Source: Pseudaquabacterium terrae (GTDB lineage: Bacteria; Pseudomonadota; Gammaproteobacteria; Burkholderiales; Burkholderiaceae_C). From it: a stretch of DNA of 64,000 bases. The notes beneath the pieces were generated by a model. That model had not been told where the DNA came from and made no database searches. It was given only the letters and a program-made list of their open reading frames with translations. The translations under genes and the position numbers were made by a program. The stretch is taken from assembly GCF_013266755.1 (NCBI RefSeq), contig NZ_JABRWJ010000005.1, forward strand, positions 434,001 through 498,000, written 5' to 3'. Shown piece by piece: positions 23,003 through 31,692 of this stretch (position 1 is the stretch's first letter; each line of letters opens with the position of its first letter).

Positions 23003-23020
23003 ATGACATTCGTTTGAACG
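23003..23020 (-). promoter_or_regulatory. PHO-box-like heptamer pair before the Mpo1-like gene
   Basis: On the minus strand CGTTCAA and ATGTCAT are separated by 4 bp, giving the 11-bp period of a PHO box. ATGTCAT matches the consensus CTGTCAT at 6/7, the other half at 4/7. The pair lies about 48 bp upstream of the GTG start at 22955. A single weak pair like this can arise by chance. Confidence 0.3.
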
Positions 23021-23084
23021 TGCCGTGGCAATTCATCGCGGGCCGCGCGCCACCGTCATCGAATTGCAGCTTGCGGCAGGCAGC

Positions 23085-24293
23085 ATGCGCGGCATGCGCG
23101 AAGCCACCGATCCGATCGTCGTCGAGGACCTGGCGCCCACGCGGCGCTCGCTGCGCATCGCCGTCGTCACCGAGACCTACCCGCCCGAGGTCAACGGTGT
23201 CGCGATGACGCTGGCGCGGGTGGTCGAAGGCCTGCGCTCGCGCGACCATGCGATCCAGCTGGTGCGGCCGCGGCAACGCGAGGAGGCCGGCGCCGATGCC
23301 GCCGACGACGGGCTCGACGAGGTGTTGATGCGCGGCCTGCCGATTCCGCGTTATCCGCACCTGACGCTGGGCATGCCGTCGAAGAAGGCCTTGCTCGCGC
23401 GCTGGACCGTCAAGCGGCCGGACATCGTGCACATCGCCACCGAAGGGCCGCTGGGCTGGTCGGCGCTGCAGGCCGCGTTGCAGCTGAAGCTGCCGGTGAG
23501 CTCGGACTTCCGCACCAACTTCCACGCCTACAGCCGCCACTACGGCGTCGGCTGGCTGCACAAGCCGATCCTGGCGTACCTGCGCAAGTTCCACAACCGC
23601 ACTCGCTACACGATGGTGCCGACCGAGGCGCTGCGCGAGCAGCTGGTGGATGCGGGCTTTCGCAACCTGCGGGTGCTGGCGCGCGGCGTCGACACCACGC
23701 TGTTCGATCCGCGCCGGCGCAGCGACACGCTGCGTGCGAGCTGGGGCGCGACCGAGCGCACGCGGGTGATGCTGTGCGTCGGCCGGCTGGCGGCGGAGAA
23801 AAACCTCGGCCTGCTGCTGACGGCCTTCGAGGCAATCCGCCAGGCCGAGCGCGACGTCAAGCTGGTGCTGGTCGGCGACGGACCCGAGCGCGCCGCGCTG
23901 CAGCGGCGCTGCCCCGACGCGGTGTTCGCCGGCGCGCGCAGCGGCGAAGACCTGGCCGCGCACTACGCGTCGGCCGACGTGTTCCTGTTCCCGAGCCTGA
24001 CCGAGACCTTCGGCAACGTCACCGTCGAGGCGATGGCCAGTGGGCTGGCGGTGCTGGCCTTCCACTACGCCGCCGCCGAGCGCTTCATCGAGCCCGGCGA
24101 GAACGGCCTGACCGCACGCTTCGACGACGAAGCCGACTTCGTGCGCCAGGCGGTTCAACTGGCCGGCGACCGCACGCTGTGCCGCGCCATCGCCCAGCGC
24201 GCCCGCACCACCGCGACACAGCACGGCTGGGAGCACATCGTCGAGCAGATCGAGCGAGTCCTCTGCTCGGCAATCGATCAACCGGCCGGCTGA
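23085..24293 (+). CDS. GT4 glycosyltransferase (MgtA/SqdX-like)
   Basis: A protein of about 402 residues with the two-Rossmann GT-B fold of GT family 4. N-terminal TYPPEVNGVAMTLARVVEGL and HIATEGPLG are typical of lipid mannosyl- or glucosyltransferases such as MgtA and SqdX. The donor domain has CVGRLAAEKN and the EX7E motif ETFGNVTVE. The start is uncertain: ATG 23085 and 23094 are alternatives, and the frame is open from 23025. With the MGDG-synthase-like enzyme and Ugd nearby, it could add a second sugar to a glycolipid. The sugar and acceptor are not predictable. Confidence 0.83.
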   Translation: MRGMREATDPIVVEDLAPTRRSLRIAVVTETYPPEVNGVAMTLARVVEGLRSRDHAIQLVRPRQREEAGADAADDGLDEVLMRGLPIPRYPHLTLGMPSKKALLARWTVKRPDIVHIATEGPLGWSALQAALQLKLPVSSDFRTNFHAYSRHYGVGWLHKPILAYLRKFHNRTRYTMVPTEALREQLVDAGFRNLRVLARGVDTTLFDPRRRSDTLRASWGATERTRVMLCVGRLAAEKNLGLLLTAFEAIRQAERDVKLVLVGDGPERAALQRRCPDAVFAGARSGEDLAAHYASADVFLFPSLTETFGNVTVEAMASGLAVLAFHYAAAERFIEPGENGLTARFDDEADFVRQAVQLAGDRTLCRAIAQRARTTATQHGWEHIVEQIERVLCSAIDQPAG

Positions 24294-24309
24294 GGCGGCG
24301 GGCCGCCGG

Positions 24310-25164
24310 CTAGCGAAACGCGCCAGCGTTCTCGGCCACGAAATCGAGGAAGCGGCGCGGCGCATGGCCGGTGAGCGCCTGCACGTCATCGCTCAAGCCG
24401 GCCGCCCAGCCCTGCTTGACGACGTGGTGCAGGCTCATGAACCACTCGATCACCGGCGCCGGCATGCCCATGCCCAACATCGCCGCCTCGGCCGCGCTTT
24501 CGGGTACGTCGACGTAGTCGATGCGGCGACCCGCCGCTTCGGAGATCGCGGCCAGCTGCTGCGCATTGCTCAGCGCCTCGGCGCCGGTCAGCGTGTAGCT
24601 GCGGCCGGCATGCGCGGCGGGGTCGGCCAGCACCGCGGCGGCGCTGTCGGCGATGTCGCGCACGTCGATCACGCCGATGGCGCCGTTGCCGGTGGGCGCG
24701 TGCCAGGCGCCGGCCTTCAGCTGCTCGCCGTGGTAGTTGACCCAGTTCTGCATGAAGAAGCTCGGCCGCAGCAGCGTCCAGCCGAGGCCGCTGGTCTGCA
24801 CCAGCTCGTCGATCTGCCCTTGCAGCCGGGCGATCGCCACCGGGCTGCCCGCATCGGCACCGGCGGCCGACGAGCGCACGATGTGGCGCACGCCGGCGGC
24901 ACGCGCTGCATTCACCGCGTTGCGCGCCAGCGCCAGCTTCTCGGGCACCAGCGGCAGCAACAGGAACAGCGTGTCGAAGCCCTTGAACGCGCGCGCCAGC
25001 GAGGCCGGGTCGGCAAAGTCGGCTTCGACGCCCAGCACGCCGGGCACGGTGCGGCCGGAGGGCGAAACCAGCACGGCGCAGTCGGCGCGCTGCTGCTGCA
25101 GGCGGCGCACCAGCTCGCGGCCGATGTGGCCGGTGGCGCCGGTGACGAGGATGCGGTGGCTCAT
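24310..25164 (-). CDS. NmrA-like NAD(P)-binding oxidoreductase
   Basis: A 284-residue atypical short-chain dehydrogenase. It has the N-terminal dinucleotide motif TGATGHIG (about residues 8-15) and no Ser-Tyr-x-x-x-Lys catalytic triad where classical SDRs carry it. It resembles NmrA/HSCARG sensors and the quinone reductase QorB (YtfG). It is divergent from a LysR gene with 106 bp between starts, the classic layout of a LysR-controlled target. It may be a redox-responsive reductase for quinones or electrophiles, but the substrate is open. Confidence 0.8.
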   Translation of the reverse strand: MSHRILVTGATGHIGRELVRRLQQQRADCAVLVSPSGRTVPGVLGVEADFADPASLARAFKGFDTLFLLLPLVPEKLALARNAVNAARAAGVRHIVRSSAAGADAGSPVAIARLQGQIDELVQTSGLGWTLLRPSFFMQNWVNYHGEQLKAGAWHAPTGNGAIGVIDVRDIADSAAAVLADPAAHAGRSYTLTGAEALSNAQQLAAISEAAGRRIDYVDVPESAAEAAMLGMGMPAPVIEWFMSLHHVVKQGWAAGLSDDVQALTGHAPRRFLDFVAENAGAFR

Positions 25165-25224
25165 GGTGTTTCCTTCGGGGAAGCGGGTTGCGATGAGCTC
25201 ACTGTAGGCAGGCGGACATCCGAA

Positions 25225-25255
25225 TTGAAGACATAGAATTTCGAATCATCTTCAA
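25225..25255. promoter_or_regulatory. Inverted repeat in the NmrA-like/LysR divergent promoter
   Basis: A perfect 7-bp inverted repeat, TTGAAGA (25225-25231) and TCTTCAA (25249-25255), flanks an AT-rich centre that contains TTCGAA (25240-25245). LysR-type regulators bind such interrupted dyads. It sits 15 bp before the LysR start and 60 bp before the divergent start. Confidence 0.55.
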
Positions 25256-25270
25256 CCACGGGTTGACGAC

Positions 25271-26218
25271 TTGAAGAACCTGCAAGGACTGGTCTCCTTC
25301 GTCGAGAGCGCCGCGGCCGGCAGCTTCACCGCCGCGGCCGCGCGGCTGGCATTGACGCCGGCGGCCGTCAGCAAGAACGTCATCGCGCTGGAGCGCCAGC
25401 TGCAGGTGCGGCTGTTCAATCGCTCGACGCGCCGGCTGAAGCTCACCGGCGAGGGCGAGGCCTTTCTGGCCAACGCGAGCGAGGCGCTGCGCCTGCTCGA
25501 CGACGCGGTCAACCAGGTCACGCGCGCCAGCGGCGAGCCGGCCGGCCGTGTGCGCATCTCCAGCGGCATCTCGTTCGGCCGCCGCTATGTGCTGCCGCTG
25601 CTGCCGCGGCTGGCCGCACGCCATGCGCTGCTGCAGGTCGAGCTGAGCCTGGACAACCGCGCGGTCGACCTGGTGGCCGAGGGCTACGACATCGGCGTGC
25701 GCGGCGGCATGATCCCCGACTCCAGCCTGGTCGCGCGCCGCGTCGCGCAGTTGCCGGTGGCGCTGGTGGCGTCGTCAGCCTACCTGCGCCAGCACGGCGC
25801 TCCGGCCACGCCGGCGGAGCTGCCGCAGCACCGCCTGCTCGGCGTGCGCTTCGCGTCCGGCCAGATCGCCACCTGGCACTTCCGCAAGAGCTTCGGCCGC
25901 GTCACGCGCGAATGGGAGCCCACGGCGCGCATCTGGGCCTCCGACCCCGAATCGCTGGTCGACCTGGCGCTGGCCGGTCACGGCATAACGCAGACCGGCC
26001 TGCACCACGTCGTGCCTTGGTTGCGCTCTGGCCGGCTGAAGGTGCTGCTGGCGGCCCAGCACGAGCCGGGGCAGCGCGAGATCGTGCTGCACTATCCGCA
26101 TCGGCAATTCCTCAGCGCGCGGGTGCGCGTGGTGGTCGACGCGCTGCTGGAGCATTTCAAGCAGCAGCAGGAGCTGCTGGTCGACCCGCGTGAGCTGCCG
26201 GCCGAGTGGCTGGCGTGA
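25271..26218 (+). CDS. LysR-family transcription regulator
   Basis: A 315-residue regulator. The first 60 residues form the winged helix-turn-helix (SFTAAAARLALTPAAVSKNVIALERQL), the rest is the periplasmic-binding-protein-like effector domain (about 90-300). It starts with TTG at 25271, giving the standard LKNLQGLVSFVE beginning; no ATG is available at that point. It most likely controls the divergent NmrA-like gene and itself through the dyad at 25225-25255. It belongs to the broad group often paired with oxidoreductases. The effector is unknown. Confidence 0.9.
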   Translation: MKNLQGLVSFVESAAAGSFTAAAARLALTPAAVSKNVIALERQLQVRLFNRSTRRLKLTGEGEAFLANASEALRLLDDAVNQVTRASGEPAGRVRISSGISFGRRYVLPLLPRLAARHALLQVELSLDNRAVDLVAEGYDIGVRGGMIPDSSLVARRVAQLPVALVASSAYLRQHGAPATPAELPQHRLLGVRFASGQIATWHFRKSFGRVTREWEPTARIWASDPESLVDLALAGHGITQTGLHHVVPWLRSGRLKVLLAAQHEPGQREIVLHYPHRQFLSARVRVVVDALLEHFKQQQELLVDPRELPAEWLA

Positions 26219-26224
26219 GCGGCT

Positions 26225-27451
26225 TCAGCCCGGCACCTCGTCGGGTGCCGCCCGCGACGCGGGCGCGCTACGCAGCATCAGCAGCGCAATGCCACCGGCC
26301 ACCGACAGCCCGAAGCCCCACATCAGCCCGATGATCGACACGTCGGCACGCAGCAGCGCCGCGTAGGCTCCAAGCATCACCAGCACGCTCAGGTTCTCGT
26401 TGAAGCCCTGCACGGCGATCGACCGGCCCGCCGTCAGCAACGCATGGCCGCGGTGCTGCAACAGCGCATTCATCGGCACCACCATCAGCCCGCCGAGCAG
26501 GCCCAGCAGCGCCAGCAGCGGCACCGCCCAGCCGAGCGAATTGACCGACGCCGTCAGCGGCACCGCAAGCCCCAGCAGCACGCCCAGCGGCAGTACGCGC
26601 CGCGCCGCGCGCAGCGCAATCCAGCGCCCGGCGATGCCGGCACCGATCACCACGCCGACCGCCACCGCCGCCTGCAGGTAGGCGGCCCGGTCCAGCGGCA
26701 GTCGCAGCACCCGCTCGGCCCACACCAGCACCGCGAACTGCAGCGTCGCGCCGGCGCCCCAGAAGATCGTCGTGGCCGCCAGCGACAGCCCGCCCTCGGC
26801 GTCGCGCCACAGCCGGCGGTTGCAGGCGGCGAATTCGCGCACCAGCCGCAGCGGGTGGATCCCGCTCTTCGGATAGACCGCGCCGCTCGCCGGCAGCCCG
26901 AGGTTCAGCCACGCGGCGATCGCATAGACCACCAGCAGGCTGCCCAGCGACAGCGCGAGCGGCGCATCGCCCACCACCGCCGCGCCCCAGCCGCGCCACA
27001 GCGGGCTGACCAGCAAGCCCCCGAGCACCGTGCCGAGCAGCACCGCGCCGACCACCGACACCTCGATCCAACCGTTCGCAGCGACGAGCTGGCGCGGCGG
27101 CACGATCTCGGTGATCAGCCCGTACTTCGCCGGCGCCATCGCGCACGCCGCCAGCCCGACACCGGCGAAGGCGAGCACCGGGTGCACACCGGCCAGCAGC
27201 GCGATGACGCCCAGCACCTTCAGCGCGTTCATCCAGCCCATCAGCTTCGCCTTCGGCACCGCATCGGCCAGCGGCCCGAGGAACGGCGCCAGCAGCACGT
27301 AGCCGAGCGTGAACGAGAACTTCAGCAGCGGCGCCCACCAGCCCGGCAGCTGCCGCTCGACCAACAAAGCGATCGTCACGATCAGCAGCGCGTTGTCGGC
27401 CAGCGCCGAGGCGAACTGCGCCGCGATCAGCCGATGGAAACCGGGCGGCAT
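26225..27451 (-). CDS. lplT: Lysophospholipid transporter LplT
   Basis: A 408-residue major-facilitator protein with about 12 membrane helices. The start (FHRLIAAQFASALADNALLIV) and the block APAKYGLITEIVPP (about residues 107-120) are characteristic of LplT, which flips lysophosphatidylethanolamine inward for re-acylation. In Enterobacteria it is fused to or next to Aas acyltransferase; no aas is seen here. It converges with the LysR gene (6 bp apart) and is divergent from the CorA/ZntB gene. It fits the lipid-turnover theme of the window. Confidence 0.88.
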   Translation of the reverse strand: MPPGFHRLIAAQFASALADNALLIVTIALLVERQLPGWWAPLLKFSFTLGYVLLAPFLGPLADAVPKAKLMGWMNALKVLGVIALLAGVHPVLAFAGVGLAACAMAPAKYGLITEIVPPRQLVAANGWIEVSVVGAVLLGTVLGGLLVSPLWRGWGAAVVGDAPLALSLGSLLVVYAIAAWLNLGLPASGAVYPKSGIHPLRLVREFAACNRRLWRDAEGGLSLAATTIFWGAGATLQFAVLVWAERVLRLPLDRAAYLQAAVAVGVVIGAGIAGRWIALRAARRVLPLGVLLGLAVPLTASVNSLGWAVPLLALLGLLGGLMVVPMNALLQHRGHALLTAGRSIAVQGFNENLSVLVMLGAYAALLRADVSIIGLMWGFGLSVAGGIALLMLRSAPASRAAPDEVPG

Positions 27452-27565
27452 GCGGTGCGGATCAGTGTCATGTGGCGATTGTTCGAATCGGCTGCGACGC
27501 CCGCACGAAAGGCGCGTGACGATTCGAAGTCAGTGCGTCACGAGGCACTGCCTACCATTGGCACC

Positions 27566-28609
27566 ATGAGCGACTCGACCACCCCCGCCAGCTTCAGCTT
27601 CGACAGCGCCGACGACGGGCTGATCTGCGGCTACCACTTCCGCCCCGGCCAGGCCGGCGCGCCGATCGCATCGACCACCGAAGCCCTCGCGCTGCTCGAG
27701 CGCGAGGCCGGCCGCCACGAGGGCTTCGTCTGGCTGCACATGAACCTGAGCCACGCCGCCGCGCTGCCCTGGCTGCGTGCGCATGCCGGCTTGGCCGACA
27801 GCTTCTTCGAAGCGCTCGACGAGGGCTCGCGCTCGACGCGCATCGAGCGCGACGGCGACGCGCTGTACGCCGTCGTCAACGACGTCACCTTCGACTTCAA
27901 GTTCGATGCTGCGGACGTCGCGACGCTGTGGGTCGGCGTGCAGCGCGATCTGGTGGTCAGCGCGCGCCGCCATCCGCTGCGCGCGGTCGACCGGCTGCGC
28001 ATGGCGGTCAAGCGCGGCGAAGCGCTGGATTCCAGCGTCGCGCTGCTCGACCACCTGCTGCGCGACCAGGCCGACGAGCTGCAGCGCATCGTGCGCTCGA
28101 CCGTCGAGCGCATCGACGACATCGAGGACGCGCTGCTCGCCGGCAAGGGTGATCAGCTCGAGCGCCACGACACCGAATTGGCGCGGCTGCGCCGGCTGGC
28201 GGTGCGGCTGCAGCGGCTGCTGGCACCGGAACCCGGCGCGCTGATGCGCACGCTGTCGCGCCCGCCCGGCTGGGTCTCGGCCGAGGACCGCCAGCACCTG
28301 CACCGCGCCAGCGAGGAGTTCGGCGTCGTGCTGCGCGACATCGCCGCGCTGCAGGACCGCATCAAGCTGATGCAGGACGAAGCGGCCGCGCGCGTCGCGA
28401 CGCAGAACAACCGGAGCCTGTTCACGCTGACGATGGTCACCGTGCTCGCGCTGCCGATCAACCTGGTGTCGGGCCTGTTCGGCATGAACGTCGGCGGCAT
28501 CCCGCTGGCCGGGCATGGGCTGGGCTTCTGGGTGATGCTGGCGATCATTGCCGGCCTGACCGGCGCGATTGCCGGCGTCGCGCTGCGCATGCTGCGCGGG
28601 CAGCGCTGA
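27566..28609 (+). CDS. CorA/ZntB-family divalent metal transporter
   Basis: A 347-residue inner-membrane channel of the CorA superfamily. A long cytoplasmic funnel domain (about 1-280, helix-rich) is followed by two C-terminal membrane helices. The first helix ends in the pore signature GMNVGG (about residues 308-313). The N-terminal pattern (DGLICGYHF, FVWLHMNLSH) is closer to ZntB than to CorA, so zinc or another divalent ion is plausible. It is divergent from lplT with 114 bp between, which contain short inverted repeats but no site I can name. Confidence 0.88.
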   Translation: MSDSTTPASFSFDSADDGLICGYHFRPGQAGAPIASTTEALALLEREAGRHEGFVWLHMNLSHAAALPWLRAHAGLADSFFEALDEGSRSTRIERDGDALYAVVNDVTFDFKFDAADVATLWVGVQRDLVVSARRHPLRAVDRLRMAVKRGEALDSSVALLDHLLRDQADELQRIVRSTVERIDDIEDALLAGKGDQLERHDTELARLRRLAVRLQRLLAPEPGALMRTLSRPPGWVSAEDRQHLHRASEEFGVVLRDIAALQDRIKLMQDEAAARVATQNNRSLFTLTMVTVLALPINLVSGLFGMNVGGIPLAGHGLGFWVMLAIIAGLTGAIAGVALRMLRGQR

Positions 28610-28620
28610 AGCTCGATAGA

Positions 28621-28654
28621 TATACTGTTTATACGGTTTATCCCGTTTCAGGAG
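28621..28654 (+). promoter_or_regulatory. AT-rich promoter and ribosome-binding site of the Ala/Lys/Pro-rich gene
   Basis: TATACT (28621-28626) is a 5/6 -10 box. It is followed by two near-identical units, GTTTATACG and GTTTATCCCG, and then AGGAG about 7 nt before the ATG at 28660. The direct repeat overlaps the presumed transcription start, where an autoregulatory RHH protein could bind. Confidence 0.4.
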
Positions 28655-28659
28655 CATCG

Positions 28660-29097
28660 ATGGCCACGACGACCAAGCCCGCTGCCAAACGCAGCGCCGC
28701 ACGCAAGACCGACGCCGCGGCGCCGAAAGCCACCAAGGCGCCGGCGAAGAAGGCGGCGAAGCCGGTGAAAGCCGCTGCGCCGGCCACCGAGGCGCCCGCC
28801 GAGAAGCCGGCAGCCAAGCCGGCGAAGCCCGCCAAGCCGAGCACCCCCAAGCCGGCCCCTGCGCCGAAGCCGCCGAAGCAGAAGCTGGTGCGCGACAGCT
28901 TCACGATCCCGCGCAGCGAATACGCAGCGCTCGAGGCCCTGAAGCAGCGCCTGGTGCAGCTGGCGCAGCCGGCCAAGAAGAGCGAGGTGCTGCGCGCCGG
29001 CGTCAAGCTGCTGACGACGCTGGCCGACGACGCGCTGCGCGCCGCGCTGGCCGCGGTGCCGTCGATCAAGACCGGCCGGCCGAGCAAGGCCAAATAG
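28660..29097 (+). CDS. Ala/Lys/Pro-rich protein with C-terminal RHH-like domain
   Basis: A 145-residue very basic protein. Residues 1-75 are a low-complexity tail of repeated AAKPAK-type units like those in histone H1-like and AlgP-type proteins. Residues about 78-135 form a compact helical region starting with a strand-like DSFTIPRSEY and two helices, compatible with a ribbon-helix-helix DNA-binding fold. It is probably a nucleoid-associated or poly-anion-binding protein. The neighbour is a CHAD-domain protein, a family that binds polyphosphate, so DNA or polyphosphate are both candidate ligands. Repeat copy number in such tails is often variable between strains. Confidence 0.72.
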   Translation: MATTTKPAAKRSAARKTDAAAPKATKAPAKKAAKPVKAAAPATEAPAEKPAAKPAKPAKPSTPKPAPAPKPPKQKLVRDSFTIPRSEYAALEALKQRLVQLAQPAKKSEVLRAGVKLLTTLADDALRAALAAVPSIKTGRPSKAK

Positions 29098-29123
29098 CGC
29101 GTCAAAGGCACGTGCAGCAGCGC

Positions 29124-30614
29124 ATGGTCGAGATCGAGCTGAAGTTCCAGGTGCCGCCCGAGCGGCAAGCGGCGCTGCAGCGCGCGGTGGCCACCGCCAG
29201 CGCCGAGACGCTGCGGCTGCAGGCGCTGTATTTCGACACCGCCGACCGGCGCCTCGCCGGCGCCGGCATTGCGCTGCGGCTGCGCCGCGAAGGCCCCGTC
29301 TGGGTGCAGACGCTGAAGGCGCTCGGCGCGCATGCGCTGGAGCGGCTGGAGCATGAGGTGGTCGTCGGCCGCATGCGCGCGCCGCCGGCGCTGGACCTGC
29401 AGCGGCATGCCGGCACGCCGGCGGCCGCGCGGCTGGACGCAGCGCTGGGTAGCGACGTCGAGCTGGTACCGGTCTACCAGACCGACGTGCGCCGCACTCG
29501 GCGCGTGCTGCGCACCGACGGCGCGCGCATCGAGATCGCGCTCGACGTCGGCGAGATCCGCGCCGGCGAGCGCCAGCAGCCGCTGCACGAGATCGAATTC
29601 GAGCTGCTGGCGGGGCCGCTCGACGGGCTGATCAGCGTGGCCGCGCGCTGGGCCGAGCGCCATGCGCTGTGGCTGGACGTGCGGCCGAAGTCCGAACGCG
29701 GCGACCTGCTGGCGCGCGGGCTCGCCGTGTCGCCGGCGGCCGGCGCCGGCGTGCCCGTGCTGACGAACAAGATGAGCGGCGACGCGGCGCTGCGCGCCAT
29801 CGTCGGCGCCGCGCTGGCGCAGGCGCTGCCGAACGCCGCCGCGCTGGCCGCCGGCTGCGGCACGCCGGAGCACCTGCACCAGCTGCGCATCGGCCTGCGC
29901 CGGCTGCGCGCGGCGCTGCGCACCTTCGGCGCAGAAAACCCGGCGCTCGATCCCGCGTGGCAGCCGGCGCTGGCCGCGCTGTTCGCCCAGCTCGGCGGCA
30001 CGCGCGATCGCGACGTGATGCGCGCGACCCTGCAGCCGCTGCTCGAAGCCGCCGGCGCGCCGCTGGTGGCACTGCCGGAGGGCTCCGCCGCCGCCGACGA
30101 CACCGTCTGCGAGGCGCTGCGCGCGAGCGCGACCACGCAGCTGCTGCTCGCGTTGCTCGGCTTCGCGCACGGCGCCAGCGCCGCTGCTGCGCCCTCGCCC
30201 ACGCCCCCCACGCCGCCACCCGTGCTGCCGCAGCTGATCGACCCGCTGCGGCGCCTGCAGCGCCGCATCCGCCGCGACGCGCGCGACTTTCGCAGCGCCC
30301 CCGACGAGCAGCGCCATCGCCTGCGCAAGCGCCTGAAGCGCCTGCGCTACGGCCTCGACGCGCTCGCCGCGCTGCTGCCGGCCAAGCCCTTGCGGCGTTA
30401 CCTGTCGACGCTGAAACCGGCGCAGGAAGCGCTCGGCGAGCTCAACGACCTGGTTGTCGCCGAAGCCGCCTTCCGCGCGCTGGTGGCCGACGATGCACGC
30501 GCCTGGTTCGCGCTCGGCTGGCTCGCGGCGCGGCGCGGGGTGCTGCTCGAACAAGCGGCGCAGGCGCTCGACGCTCTGCCCGGCTGGCCGAAGGCCTTCA
30601 AGCAGCGGCGCTGA
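29124..30614 (+). CDS. CYTH-CHAD domain protein
   Basis: A protein of 496 residues. The N-terminal CYTH domain (about 1-200) starts with the EXEXK signature IELKF and shows further acidic/basic tunnel residues; CYTH enzymes hydrolyse triphosphate-containing substrates such as inorganic triphosphate. The C-terminal CHAD domain (about 210-490) is alpha-helical with conserved histidines and arginines (HQLRIGLRRLRAALR, HRLRKRLKRLRYGLD) and binds polyphosphate. ATG 29124 gives the family N-terminus; a GTG at 29112 is the alternative, and neither has a clear ribosome-binding site. It follows the basic RHH-like gene by 26 bp, so both may be co-transcribed. Confidence 0.9.
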   Translation: MVEIELKFQVPPERQAALQRAVATASAETLRLQALYFDTADRRLAGAGIALRLRREGPVWVQTLKALGAHALERLEHEVVVGRMRAPPALDLQRHAGTPAAARLDAALGSDVELVPVYQTDVRRTRRVLRTDGARIEIALDVGEIRAGERQQPLHEIEFELLAGPLDGLISVAARWAERHALWLDVRPKSERGDLLARGLAVSPAAGAGVPVLTNKMSGDAALRAIVGAALAQALPNAAALAAGCGTPEHLHQLRIGLRRLRAALRTFGAENPALDPAWQPALAALFAQLGGTRDRDVMRATLQPLLEAAGAPLVALPEGSAAADDTVCEALRASATTQLLLALLGFAHGASAAAAPSPTPPTPPPVLPQLIDPLRRLQRRIRRDARDFRSAPDEQRHRLRKRLKRLRYGLDALAALLPAKPLRRYLSTLKPAQEALGELNDLVVAEAAFRALVADDARAWFALGWLAARRGVLLEQAAQALDALPGWPKAFKQRR

Positions 30615-30787
30615 CCCGCAGCGCGACCGCCGCCGCCGCCAGCACCGATGTCCGGGTAGCTCGGCCCGCGCTGGTCGACACACTTGATGTGATTAGGGTT
30701 TGCGTGATTGATTTATTTCGTGAGTGACCTAAAGTTCACCTCAGCGACCACCCAGCCGCGCCCTTCGACCCCACCAGGAGACCGGAA

Positions 30788-31570
30788 ATGAGCACCACGG
30801 CCCTGTGCAGCGCAATTCCCGCCACGCCGGCGCAGCGTGAACTCGATCACTTGCGCGAAGCGCTGCAGCAGGCGGAGGCGGCCAATCGCGCGATGTCGGT
30901 GCTGGTCGCCAAGCTGGGCCACGAGCTGAAAACGCCTTTGAACGCCATCGTCGGTCTGGCGCAGCTGATCCACCCGCCGGGCGGGCGCGAGCCGCAACCC
31001 GAAGTGGTCGATCGCTGGCTCGATCAGATCGCGCGCCTCGGTTGGCACATGGCCGATGTCGTCGACACCTTGATGGAACTCGGGCGCTGCGGCGCAGGAC
31101 ACCTGCGCGCCGGCTGCGAGACCCTCGATGTGCTGGAGCCGATGACCGAGGCCCTGCGCATCGTCGAAAGCGATGCCGCGCGGCGCGACATCACGATCGG
31201 CTTCGTCGGCGACGTTCAGGCGCAGGTGAAGGCCGACCGCCGCGCGCTGCGGCAGGTGTTCGTCAACCTGTTGAGCAACGCCATCAAGTACAACAAGGAG
31301 GGCGGGCGCGTGAGCCTGTCGGTACGCGGCGGCGAGCGCGTGCGCATCACCGTGCGCGACACGGGCCCGGGTCTCACGAGCGCGCAGCGCGCGCGTCTGT
31401 TCCAGGCGTTCGATCGCCTGGGCGCCGAGCGCACCGGCGTTGAAGGGCACGGGCTCGGCCTGCTGCTGTGCCGGGAACTGCTGCTGGCAATGGACGGCAG
31501 CATCGATGTCGACAGCGTCGACGGAGCGGGCTGCACGTTCACCGTCACACTGCCGGGGCGCGCCGCATGA
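30788..31570 (+). CDS. Small soluble histidine kinase without sensor domain
   Basis: A 260-residue kinase. A short N-terminal coiled coil (about 18-42) precedes HisKA with the phospho-His in GHELKTPLNAIVG, then an HATPase domain with NLLSNAIKYN, RDTGPGL and GHGLGLLL boxes. There is no membrane helix or sensory module, so the input must come through protein contact or the coiled coil. No response regulator is adjacent. The 173-bp upstream gap contains an AT-rich stretch (30690-30725) that probably holds the promoter. Partner and signal are unknown. Confidence 0.88.
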   Translation: MSTTALCSAIPATPAQRELDHLREALQQAEAANRAMSVLVAKLGHELKTPLNAIVGLAQLIHPPGGREPQPEVVDRWLDQIARLGWHMADVVDTLMELGRCGAGHLRAGCETLDVLEPMTEALRIVESDAARRDITIGFVGDVQAQVKADRRALRQVFVNLLSNAIKYNKEGGRVSLSVRGGERVRITVRDTGPGLTSAQRARLFQAFDRLGAERTGVEGHGLGLLLCRELLLAMDGSIDVDSVDGAGCTFTVTLPGRAA

Positions 31571-31692
31571 AGTAGGCCCGCCGCACGGCGCTCCTGCCGC
31601 GGACGCCGATCGGCAGCGCCGCGGCACGCACCTGGGCGGCTCGACGCGCTGCAGCACGAGCGGCACTGAGGGCAATGCGCCGCTGGGCGACG

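Noticed and set aside
28621-28640. LexA box before the Ala/Lys/Pro-rich gene (CTGT followed by an AT-rich core)
   Set aside because: The matching ACAG half is missing, so it is not an SOS box.
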